64,000 nt of DNA from Taibaiella chishuiensis. GTDB taxonomy: Bacteria; Bacteroidota; Bacteroidia; Chitinophagales; Chitinophagaceae. Of the stretch, positions 34,338-42,387 are shown one piece after another. Numbering within the stretch: position 1 is the stretch's first letter; each line of letters starts with the position of its first letter. Under the pieces are notes generated by a model. The model searched no databases. It worked only from the letters and a program-made list of their open reading frames with translations, and was not told the origin of the DNA. The stretch covers positions 62,001-126,000 of the forward strand of contig NZ_PYGD01000012.1 in the NCBI RefSeq assembly GCF_003014535.1, given 5' to 3'. Both the position numbers and the translations under genes were made by a program.

Positions 34338-37300
34338 ATGAAGCAAATTTTTACAATTGTTCTCCTCTTATGGTCGGGCCTGGCAGCCCGGGCACAATTG
34401 GCCAAAGCCCCGGCACAGCTGGCCCTGGCGAATAGGGATATAGCGTTGCAGGCAGGGCTGGGCGGCCTGGAAGAAAAAGTGCGGTCTATGCCGAAAACGG
34501 AGGCCGGCACCATCCTGTACCTGCAATTCCATATGCCGCCCGACCGCGGCAAATTGCAGGACGCAGGTATTATACTCCAGGATTATGTACAGCACAATAC
34601 CTATACCGCTTTTTGTACACCGCAGGCACAGGTGGCCCGCCTGCAGCAGTTTGCCGTAACGGCCTGGGCGCCTATGCAGGCAGACGATAAACTCAATATG
34701 CTGTTGCGCGACCCGGCAGGGCAGGAGGCGCAGCAGGTACTGCTGGTATCGGTAGTAAAGCCTTCAGGCGCAGCGGCGCTTAATGCCGCCCTGCCCGGCC
34801 TGGGCGGCAGGCTTAGTGTAGAGCAGCCCTGGAGCAAACAGGACCTTTGGCAGGTCGAAATGCCTTATGCCCGTATCCGCGAACTGGCCGCTGCGGGTTT
34901 CGTAAGGTATATCAACCCGAAAATGATACCGCAGCCGATGAATACCGAAGCCGAAGCCTTTACCAATACCGCCGTGGCCCGGCAACCCATTGCCCTTGGC
35001 GGCCACAACCTCCATGGCGAAGGCGTGATCATGGGGGTGGGCGACGATTCCAATCCTACCCATATCGATGTGATCGATCGTTTAAGAGGCTTCAATCCGC
35101 TGGTCTCCAGCGACCATGGTTTTCATACGGCCACTACCGTTGTAGGCGGTGGTCTTAAAGACGAGTATTTTAAAGGCTTTGCGCCCAGGAGCAATGTGAT
35201 CTCCGATTACTTCAGCCAGATCATCTCCAACGCGGCCACCTACCGCAGCGATTTTGATATGGTCGTATCCAATAACTCCTACGGCAATATTCTTAAAAAC
35301 TGCGCCTATGCGGGTACCTACGATGCCTATTCGCAGTTTACCGACCAGCTGATGCGCGATGTGCCCGACATGCTGCATGTATTTGCTTCGGCCAACGATG
35401 GCAATATGACCTGTACGCCTTATCCTACGGGTTATGCAACGGTTACGGGTTCTTTCTCCACGGCGAAAAATGTACTGACCGTAGGCGCTGTAGGCAAGAG
35501 CCGCGAGCTGCTGAGCAGTTATACCTCGCGTGGCCCCGTAAAGGACGGCCGTATGAAACCCGAGATCACGGCAGTAGGCTCCGCTTTATTTTCCGGTATA
35601 CAGAACAACAACTATGGTCCCGGTTACGGTACCAGTATGGCCTGTCCGAATGTAACCGGCGCTGCCGGCCTCTTGTACCAGCGTTACCGCCAGTTGCACG
35701 GCAACCAGAACCCGGCCAATGTGCTGATCAAAACCTTATTGATGAACGGCGCCAGCGACCTGGCTACGCCCGGTCCCGACTATGCCTATGGCTTCGGCCT
35801 GCTCGACCTGGGCCGTTCGCTGACTATGCTCGACAGCAACCGCTATTTTTCCAACACCATCAACACTACCCAGGAGCAGACCTATACCGTAACCGTGCCG
35901 CCCAATACGGCGCAGGCCCGGTTTATGATCTGCTGGAACGACCCTGCAGTAGCGCCTTTGACGGTATCGACCCTGGTTAACGATCTCGATCTTGCTGTGG
36001 TTACCCCTGCAGCTGCTACGGTATTGCCCTGGATACTCGATGCCACCCCCTCGGCGGTAACTGCACCGGCGGTAAGAGGCTTCGACCGGGTGAATAATGT
36101 AGAGCAGGTAACGATCGATAACCCGGCAGCCGGTAATTATACGCTTAAAGTAAAAGGTTTTAATGTGCCCGAGCCCAACCAGCAATATGTAGTGGCTTAC
36201 GATTTTCAGAAAGTGGGCATTACCCTGCAATATCCTTTCGGGGGAGAATCGCTCGTGGCGGGCGATTCCATGATCGTATACTGGGATGCTTCGCCGGGCA
36301 GCAATACCTTTGCTCTTTCGTTCTCTGCCGATAACGGCGCCAGCTGGACGCCGGTAAATGCCAGTATACCGGCCAACCAGCGTTTATATACCTGGTACCC
36401 GCCGGCGGGCCTGGCTTCCGACCAATGCCTGGTGCGGCTTAGCCGCAATGGTACCACGCAGCAGGAACAAAGCAAAGCCTTTATCCTGGCCGGACGTCCG
36501 GCTGCAGTGCTCAACCCTGTGGCCGAGCAATGCCCGGGCAGCGTTAAGCTAAGCTGGGCGCCGGTTACGGGCGTTAGTAATTACCAGGTATACCTGAAGC
36601 AGGGCAGCGAAATGTTGGCGGTAGCTGCCTTAACGGGTAATACGTATACCTTCAAAAACCTGTCGCACGACTCTACCTATTGGGTGGCTGTAGCCCCCCT
36701 GGTCAATGGTAAGCCGGGTATGCGTTCGGTGGCGCTGAGCCGGCAGCCAGCAGATGGTAGCTGTACGGGACTTACCCCTCATGGCGACTTAAGCCTGGAA
36801 GCTATTACAGGGCCGCAAAGCGGCCGCGAGCTTACCAGCACTTCGCTCACCATCGCGGCCAACCGTATGCTGCGGGTTAGAGTAGGTAACTACGACGGAC
36901 AGAACGCCGCGGATTACCGTATCGCCTACCAGCTCGATAACGCCGCCTGGGTAAGCCAGGCCTTTACCGATGTGATCAATGCAGGCGGTACCCGCGTGCT
37001 GGATATTGCCGACCTGGGAGCGCTTGCGGTTACAGGCAACCATACGCTTAAAGTTGCGGTAGTAAACCAGGCGCTGACCGATCCGGTGCCGGGCAACGAT
37101 ACCCAGGTTGTCGTGATCAAACAACTGGCTAATCCTGCGATAGGACTGGGCGGCGGGTATACCGAAGACTTCGAAAATGCAGCCGGTCTCGATATCATGG
37201 GCAAGGGCATGATCGGCATCGACGGCGCCGATCGCTGGGACTTTACACAAACCAAACCTTTCGGCCGTATCCGCAGCTTCGTCAACAGCGATATCTCTAT

Positions 37301-39695
37301 ACAGGGCAACCGTTCGCTGAGTATGGATAACAATAATAATCAGCGTTTCGATATTGCCGGCAGTAGTTTCAATACGGCTACAGGCACCTTTAACCTGGCT
37401 GGTTATAATCCTGCTGGTTGGGAAGTGCGTTGCGAGTTTGACTACATCATGCATGGCGTACCTAAGTTCGATACCGGCAACCAGGCTTGGGTACGGGGCA
37501 GCGATACCGATCCCTGGATACCGCTTTATGCCTACCAGATCGATACCACAAACCTCGGCGTGGTACGCAATTCGGGTTCTTTGTCGCTTACCGATATCCT
37601 GCTCGCAGCGGGGCAAACCTTCTCTTCGTCTACCCAGATCCGCTTCGGGCAGTACGATACCTCGCTGATTGCGGCAACCTATTTCGGTAATGGTTTTACC
37701 ATGGACAATTTCAAACTCTACACGGTTACCGATGATGTAAGCCTGTTGTCTATAGATTCAGTATACCACTATAATTGCGCGCTCAGCAGCACGTTGCCGG
37801 TGCGGGTTTCGGTAGTAAACGGGGTAAATTATACCATACATAATATCGCCGTATCGTATAAGATCGGCAACCTGCCTGCGGTTACCGAAATGATCGATTC
37901 CATTGCCGGTAAGGATACGCTGAGTTATACGTTTATACAAACGGCAGATCTCTCGGCCACGACTACCTTCGATGTATCGGCCTGGGTAAATGTGCCTACT
38001 GATACCTATCATCTCAACGACAGCCTGATGCATGTGCAGGTCATCAACCAGCCGATGATTGCCGCGTTTCCTTATCTCGAAAATTTTGAACAGGACAACG
38101 GGTTCTATTTTACCGAAGGTGTAAAAAGCAGCTGGGCCTATGGTACCCCGGCATCGCCGCGTATCAGTCATGCGGCCAGCGGCAGCAAAGCCTGGAAGAC
38201 CAACCTGCGCGGCAATTACAACAGCGTCGAGCGCTCTTACCTGTACTCTCCCTGCTTCGACATCAGCAGCCTGGCCAACCCGACCCTGAGCTTCCACCTA
38301 GCTACCGACCTGGAAGGCGCTACCGATACGTCTTACTTCGATATCGCCTATGTGGAATACAGTAATAACGGGTATACCTGGAACCGGCTGGGCGCCGCAG
38401 GACAAGGCACCAACTGGTACAACAGTACTTTTGCCGGGGGCTGGGCCAAAGAGGGCGAAACCTATTGGCATGTAGCCACGATAGGCTTACCCAAAACGGG
38501 CAATACCATCTCGTTCCGCTTTGTACTGGTATCCGATCCGGGTAAGGAACTGGAAGGCATTGCGATCGATGATATTCATATCTACGACCTGCAACGCCCG
38601 ATCTTCGACCAGGAGGCATTCCCGGCGGCGATAAGCCAGAATGCCGGACCGGCGCAGGTTCTGGACTTTACCAGTGGTAATGCCATCGGGCTTAACCTGC
38701 GCAACGGCGCTTCTACACTGGGATCGGTTACGGTACAGGCATACAAGCATACCGACTACATCAACGACGACAGCACCCAGTATTTCCTGCCCAAGAACTT
38801 TACGGTGCAAACTGCGAATGCGCCGGGCGACAGCGTTACCCTGCGTTTCTTCGTGCCCGACCAGGCGATGCGTACCGTAAGGGAAGACCAGGTATGCTAC
38901 TCCTGTAGCAGCAGGCCCGTAGAGGTGCAGCAGTTGGGCATTACCAAATACGACGATCCCGACAAGCAAAAAGAAAACAATACCCTGGCCGACAATACAG
39001 GGGGGACTTATTCCTTTATCACCCGCGATAAGATACGTTGGGTGCCTTATGATATCGGCTACTATGCGGAAGTAAAAGTGAAGTCGTTCTCCGAATTCTG
39101 GTTTAATGATGGCGGTCCGAACCACGACCAGGTCCTGTCTTCCAATCTTTTTGATTTTACGGCCTCGCATTACGGCAAGCGTCATGCCCTGTTGCAATGG
39201 AGCTCGCAACTGGACGGGCAGACGGTGAAGTATGACATCGAACGTGCAGATCCTTCCATGAACTTCGAAAAGATAGCCACGGTAAACAGCGTAGCACAGA
39301 ACGGTCATGCTTATAGTTATATCGATACGCCGTCTATCGTTGCGCCGGTGGTTTTCTACCGCCTGCAATACCAGTTGCAGGATGGCAGCCTGTTGTACAG
39401 CCTGGTGCGCAGGCTTGATTTCAGCGAGGTTGGCGGTACGGTAAATATCTACCCTAACCCGGTACGCAATGGCGTGTTGAATATCGAGTGGTTTAAAGGC
39501 AACAGCGAGGCTATAGACTGGCGCCTGAGCAATGTAAGCGGCCAGACGATCAATGTGGGCCGGATCGAGTACGATCTCTACAACGGGCATTATACCCTCG
39601 ACCTGAACCAGTTTGGTTTATCGGCAGGCGTATACCTGCTGAAGCTCAACAGTGGCCGCGAACACTGGGAGTTCAAGGTCGTGTATTATCACTAA
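34338..39695 (+). CDS. Giant secreted S8 (subtilisin) peptidase with T9SS sorting domain
   Basis: 1785 residues. A signal peptide (cleavage near ARA-QL) is followed by a propeptide and a subtilisin domain (about 210-500): Asp in MGVGDDSNPTHID (D236), His in SDHGFHTATTVVGGG (H260) and Ser in GTSMACPNVTG (S433). The Asp and His surroundings deviate from the usual DTG and HGTHVAG but the residues are present. A proprotein-like beta domain, a fibronectin-III-like domain (near 730-800), several beta-sandwich/MAM-like modules and a type A T9SS C-terminal sorting domain (about 1700-1785, with YPNPVRNGVLNIEW and GVYLLKLNSG) follow. It should be exported by T9SS to the surface or medium. It is the only large gene in its region. 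Confidence 0.95.
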   Translation: MKQIFTIVLLLWSGLAARAQLAKAPAQLALANRDIALQAGLGGLEEKVRSMPKTEAGTILYLQFHMPPDRGKLQDAGIILQDYVQHNTYTAFCTPQAQVARLQQFAVTAWAPMQADDKLNMLLRDPAGQEAQQVLLVSVVKPSGAAALNAALPGLGGRLSVEQPWSKQDLWQVEMPYARIRELAAAGFVRYINPKMIPQPMNTEAEAFTNTAVARQPIALGGHNLHGEGVIMGVGDDSNPTHIDVIDRLRGFNPLVSSDHGFHTATTVVGGGLKDEYFKGFAPRSNVISDYFSQIISNAATYRSDFDMVVSNNSYGNILKNCAYAGTYDAYSQFTDQLMRDVPDMLHVFASANDGNMTCTPYPTGYATVTGSFSTAKNVLTVGAVGKSRELLSSYTSRGPVKDGRMKPEITAVGSALFSGIQNNNYGPGYGTSMACPNVTGAAGLLYQRYRQLHGNQNPANVLIKTLLMNGASDLATPGPDYAYGFGLLDLGRSLTMLDSNRYFSNTINTTQEQTYTVTVPPNTAQARFMICWNDPAVAPLTVSTLVNDLDLAVVTPAAATVLPWILDATPSAVTAPAVRGFDRVNNVEQVTIDNPAAGNYTLKVKGFNVPEPNQQYVVAYDFQKVGITLQYPFGGESLVAGDSMIVYWDASPGSNTFALSFSADNGASWTPVNASIPANQRLYTWYPPAGLASDQCLVRLSRNGTTQQEQSKAFILAGRPAAVLNPVAEQCPGSVKLSWAPVTGVSNYQVYLKQGSEMLAVAALTGNTYTFKNLSHDSTYWVAVAPLVNGKPGMRSVALSRQPADGSCTGLTPHGDLSLEAITGPQSGRELTSTSLTIAANRMLRVRVGNYDGQNAADYRIAYQLDNAAWVSQAFTDVINAGGTRVLDIADLGALAVTGNHTLKVAVVNQALTDPVPGNDTQVVVIKQLANPAIGLGGGYTEDFENAAGLDIMGKGMIGIDGADRWDFTQTKPFGRIRSFVNSDISIQGNRSLSMDNNNNQRFDIAGSSFNTATGTFNLAGYNPAGWEVRCEFDYIMHGVPKFDTGNQAWVRGSDTDPWIPLYAYQIDTTNLGVVRNSGSLSLTDILLAAGQTFSSSTQIRFGQYDTSLIAATYFGNGFTMDNFKLYTVTDDVSLLSIDSVYHYNCALSSTLPVRVSVVNGVNYTIHNIAVSYKIGNLPAVTEMIDSIAGKDTLSYTFIQTADLSATTTFDVSAWVNVPTDTYHLNDSLMHVQVINQPMIAAFPYLENFEQDNGFYFTEGVKSSWAYGTPASPRISHAASGSKAWKTNLRGNYNSVERSYLYSPCFDISSLANPTLSFHLATDLEGATDTSYFDIAYVEYSNNGYTWNRLGAAGQGTNWYNSTFAGGWAKEGETYWHVATIGLPKTGNTISFRFVLVSDPGKELEGIAIDDIHIYDLQRPIFDQEAFPAAISQNAGPAQVLDFTSGNAIGLNLRNGASTLGSVTVQAYKHTDYINDDSTQYFLPKNFTVQTANAPGDSVTLRFFVPDQAMRTVREDQVCYSCSSRPVEVQQLGITKYDDPDKQKENNTLADNTGGTYSFITRDKIRWVPYDIGYYAEVKVKSFSEFWFNDGGPNHDQVLSSNLFDFTASHYGKRHALLQWSSQLDGQTVKYDIERADPSMNFEKIATVNSVAQNGHAYSYIDTPSIVAPVVFYRLQYQLQDGSLLYSLVRRLDFSEVGGTVNIYPNPVRNGVLNIEWFKGNSEAIDWRLSNVSGQTINVGRIEYDLYNGHYTLDLNQFGLSAGVYLLKLNSGREHWEFKVVYYH

Positions 39696-39714
39696 TCCTC
39701 TATCTTAACAATGC

Positions 39715-39749
39715 AAACAGCCATGCTTCATAAAAAAGCATGGCTGTTT
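39715..39749. terminator. Bidirectional terminator
   Basis: A perfect 14-bp stem (39715-39728, 39736-39749) with a 7-base loop, 20 bases past the subtilase stop. It also lies 25 bases past the end of the first small secreted paralog on the minus strand. Confidence 0.85.
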
Positions 39750-39773
39750 CGTTATCGGCTCCGGTTGCCGTTA

Positions 39774-40154
39774 CTAAAAAAATATTAGTGTGAGGTTACC
39801 GGCAGCATTATATAAGAAGTTCCAGCAGAACGGTGTGCCGCCATTGCAGGCCGGCGAAGTTCCGGATGTGGCGGAGCAGCCGTTAAACACGCCATTGCCG
39901 ACATAAACGGGGTTCAGATAGCTTGATGTAACGTCGAAGGTAACACTGGAAAAGGTACCCGATGGCGGCGCCGAAGGATTGGCAACATTGGCCGGGCTGG
40001 CAAAGCTGGTATTGCCGGGTGGCGCCGAGAAAGCGCCTCCCTGGGTAATACCGTATATGGTACAGCCGGTCGTGTTTACAATCGTGAGCGAATTGCCTGA
40101 AGCTGCTGTTGCCAGGCCCAGGACCAGCAAGGAACCGAGTATTGTTTTTTTCAT
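39774..40154 (-). CDS. Small secreted protein, tandem paralog A
   Basis: 126 residues with a signal peptide (cleavage near ASG-NS). The mature part of about 105 residues has an N-terminal CTIYGITQGG and a core SPANVANPSAPPSGTF shared with its two neighbours, three to five cysteines, and a C terminus ending LTLIFF. The ending in aromatic residues and the alternating pattern suggest a beta-rich fold. I know no family for it; the start (IVNTTGCTIY) faintly resembles small beta-sandwich proteins. It is the promoter-distal member of the cluster, separated from paralog B by 71 bases. Confidence 0.85.
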   Translation of the reverse strand: MKKTILGSLLVLGLATAASGNSLTIVNTTGCTIYGITQGGAFSAPPGNTSFASPANVANPSAPPSGTFSSVTFDVTSSYLNPVYVGNGVFNGCSATSGTSPACNGGTPFCWNFLYNAAGNLTLIFF

Positions 40155-40225
40155 TGCAGGCTGTTTTTTACGTGCTCCTGTCTCTACAACAAAGTATGGA
40201 TGTTATAAAGAACCGCAGTATTGGG

Positions 40226-40597
40226 TTAAAAGAAAATAAGCACAATGTCGCCGTTGCTGGTGTTTATATTCCAGTTGTAACAATACTGGATGCCGTTGCA
40301 ATCCAGTTGTCCACCAGTGCAGCTGGGCGCCGACGCGTTTACAAATACCGGGTTGAGGAATGCCGGCGTATAATCGAAGGTAACCCCGGTAAAGGTGCCA
40401 GAAGGCGGAGCCGCAGGATTGCTTACATTGGCCGGGCTGGCATAGGTCGTGGTGAGCTGGCCGGGCACGGTGATCATGCCGCCCTGGGTGATCCCGTAAA
40501 TCGTGCAGGCATTGATGTTCATTACGGTTAATTTGTTGGCGTTGGCCATCGAAGCGGCGCCGAGCATAAGGCCGGCGGCTATCATTACTTTTTTCAT
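40226..40597 (-). CDS. Small secreted protein, tandem paralog B
   Basis: 123 residues with a signal peptide (cleavage near ANA-NK). It shares CTIYGITQGG and SPANVSNPAAPPSGTF with A and C, has VTFDYTPAFLNPVFV, and ends GDIVLIFF. Similarity continues at DNA level: the 17-mer CATTGGCCGGGCTGGCA occurs in both A and B on the plus strand. It lies only 17 bases downstream of paralog C, so B and C are probably co-transcribed. Function unknown; secreted to periplasm, surface or medium. Confidence 0.85.
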   Translation of the reverse strand: MKKVMIAAGLMLGAASMANANKLTVMNINACTIYGITQGGMITVPGQLTTTYASPANVSNPAAPPSGTFTGVTFDYTPAFLNPVFVNASAPSCTGGQLDCNGIQYCYNWNINTSNGDIVLIFF

Positions 40598-40614
40598 CAG
40601 GATATTTTTGGGGG

Positions 40615-41004
40615 TTAGAAGAAGAGCATAACAATGTCGTAATTGGGTGCGGCGCCTACGTTCCAGGATACGGTAAAGGCCTGGCTGTTGTTACAGGCCG
40701 GGAATACGCCTGCTGTGGCGCTACTGGCGCTAAGCGGGCCGCCGGTACCCACGTACATGCCTACCGTGGTAGCCGGGAAAAGGTCGATCTTGGCGCCGCT
40801 GAAAGTGCCCGATGGCGGTGCGCCCGGGTTGCTGATATTAGCCGGGCTGGCATAAAATGTATTGCCCGGAGGCACGTTTACAAAACCACCTTGTGTGCTC
40901 AGCGCGTAGGTACAGTTGGTGAGGTTGATGTAGGTGCAGGAGTTGGCGCTGGCAGCGGTTCCTATGCCCAGTAACAGGCTGGCTGCGATAAGGATCTTTT
41001 TCAT
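40615..41004 (-). CDS. Small secreted protein, tandem paralog C
   Basis: 129 residues with a signal peptide (cleavage near ASA-NS). It is the most diverged of the three: CTYALSTQGG replaces CTIYGITQGG, but YASPANISNPGAPPSGTF and the IVMLFF end are retained. It is first in the minus-strand run. A near-consensus GAATTTTG element lies about 30 bases upstream of its start, just after the terminator of the GNAT operon. Function unknown. Confidence 0.85.
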   Translation of the reverse strand: MKKILIAASLLLGIGTAASANSCTYINLTNCTYALSTQGGFVNVPPGNTFYASPANISNPGAPPSGTFSGAKIDLFPATTVGMYVGTGGPLSASSATAGVFPACNNSQAFTVSWNVGAAPNYDIVMLFF

Positions 41005-41042
41005 GTTTTAAATTTTGCAGGTTTGGTTAACCACAAAATTCA

Positions 41043-41077
41043 AATAGCCCAGGGGCATATTATGCTCCCGGGCTATT
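41043..41077 (-). terminator. Terminator of the GNAT operon
   Basis: Outer stem AATAGCCC / GGGCTATT (41043-41050, 41070-41077) with an inner GGGGCAT/ATGCTCC stem. On the minus strand it is followed by TTTGAATTTTG. It lies 62 bases past the GNAT gene stop and just upstream of paralog C. Confidence 0.75.
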
Positions 41078-41138
41078 GGCGGCTGTAGTTATTTATGCGG
41101 GTATTTCCCGGCGGGTGGAACCGGGGCTGTATCTCTTG

Positions 41139-41570
41139 TCAGATGGAGATTTCGAATACTTTCTGTTCTTTCTTTTCGTGGAAACCGAGGCCGAGGTAAA
41201 AGCGATGTGCCCCATCGCGGATTACGTTGCTGCGCACTTTCAGTATATGGATACCCTGTTCGAGGCACCAGGCGTGTACCGCCTGCACCAGGATCCTGCC
41301 GGCGCCCTGTCCGCGGTTATTGCTATCTACTACCAGGCCGCCGATCTCGGTAAAGGCCGCCGACTCTATCCTGCGGGTCTTAAAACCATGTATCCAGCCA
41401 CAGACCTGGTTTGCAGCATCCAGGGCCACAAAGGCACAGTCGTCGTTACTATCCAGTACTGACTGTATATAAGCGGTCGTATCGGCCAGCGTTTGCGGGT
41501 AGCCCAGCTGCTCCGACAGGCGGTTTACGGCTGCGGCGTCTGTAGCCTGCATGTTCCGGGTTTGTATCAT
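41139..41570 (-). CDS. GNAT family N-acetyltransferase
   Basis: 143 residues with the GNAT fold: N-terminal strands, acetyl-CoA-binding VVDSNNRGQGAGRILVQAVHAW (the R/Q-x-x-G-x-G/A loop around residue 75-85) and a C-terminal RFYLGLGFHEKKEQ. It acetylates an unknown amine substrate. It overlaps the upstream NTF2-like gene by 4 bases (ATGA), so the two are translationally coupled, and a terminator follows. It is cytoplasmic. Confidence 0.93.
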   Translation of the reverse strand: MIQTRNMQATDAAAVNRLSEQLGYPQTLADTTAYIQSVLDSNDDCAFVALDAANQVCGWIHGFKTRRIESAAFTEIGGLVVDSNNRGQGAGRILVQAVHAWCLEQGIHILKVRSNVIRDGAHRFYLGLGFHEKKEQKVFEISI

Positions 41571-42028
41571 TTTGCTTTGGCGCTAAATTGTGCTAAACGT
41601 TGTAAGGCCTGTTGCCGTACTTTATTTTTCAGGTAAGGACTCCAACCCAGCAGCAGCCCGGGCAGGCCCAATGCCTGCCGCGACCATTTCCAGAAATCGA
41701 AACGGTCGGTATGCCGGATGATTTTCCCGTCCCGGAATACAAAGCTGGCATCGACCTGGTTCAATACCTTATTGCCGGTTTTACTGAACACATACCGTGC
41801 ATCCCAGTGGGCGCTGCCGGTATCGCCCGCAGCCTGTACCTTGCTGAAGGTAAGGTGTAGCCCCGGGTTCACCAGCATACGCCACATATTGCAGGCATCG
41901 GCGCCTTTCAAAGGACCGAAGGCGGGATCTTCGAACTCGATATCCGGGTGGTAACAGGCGATCATACCCTCGGCATCGGCCCGGGCAAATGCCGTATAGA
42001 ATTGTTCGATCAATGCTTTTTCGTTCAT
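41567..42028 (-). CDS. NTF2/SnoaL-like protein
   Basis: 153 residues with the NTF2-like cone fold signature (FYTAFARADAEGMIACYHPDIEFEDPAFG at residues 10-40; AHWDARYVFSKTG and VDASFVFRDGKIIRHTDRFDFWKW later). Such proteins are small isomerases, dehydratases or binding proteins; the substrate is unknown. It is joined to genes on both sides by 4-base ATGA overlaps in a three-gene operon, which suggests one small metabolic or detoxifying pathway. Cytoplasmic. Confidence 0.9.
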   Translation of the reverse strand: MNEKALIEQFYTAFARADAEGMIACYHPDIEFEDPAFGPLKGADACNMWRMLVNPGLHLTFSKVQAAGDTGSAHWDARYVFSKTGNKVLNQVDASFVFRDGKIIRHTDRFDFWKWSRQALGLPGLLLGWSPYLKNKVRQQALQRLAQFSAKAK

Positions 42029-42300
42029 GGCTCCAATGTTTTTAACTGGTTGGCGATATGGCCCAGGGCATCGCGAAATGCAGGCGGGCTCAGCGGGTTA
42101 TCGAGGAATACGGCGTCTATAGCCGCATCATCATATTGTTGCATAAACCGGATCAGTTCGGCCGATTTATGAATATAGTCTGCTTCGCTCTCGCTGATCT
42201 TGGCCAGCATGCCAAAGCGCAATGCAAGGTCGGGATGGAAACGGCCGGCCTCGCCGAGGATAGCCTTATAGGTTTGTGGGCTGAGTTGCCTGGTATCCAT
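42025..42300 (-). CDS. Small unknown protein in the GNAT operon
   Basis: 91 residues from ATG at 42300 (MDTRQLSPQTYKAIL); a longer start at 42348 is not supported by a gap or conserved residues. The protein is helical and acidic (ESEADYIHKSAELIRFMQQY) without membrane segments. Family unknown. It overlaps the NTF2-like gene by 4 bases. It leads the three-gene operon 42300-41139, so it probably works with the NTF2-like and GNAT proteins. Confidence 0.75.
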   Translation of the reverse strand: MDTRQLSPQTYKAILGEAGRFHPDLALRFGMLAKISESEADYIHKSAELIRFMQQYDDAAIDAVFLDNPLSPPAFRDALGHIANQLKTLEP

Positions 42301-42387
42301 AATATGGTCGGTACGGCATTTGTATACAGGGCGCAGTACCTGCCGCAAAGATAGCCTTTATCGCAGGCTTCTGTTCTTATCACTTTT

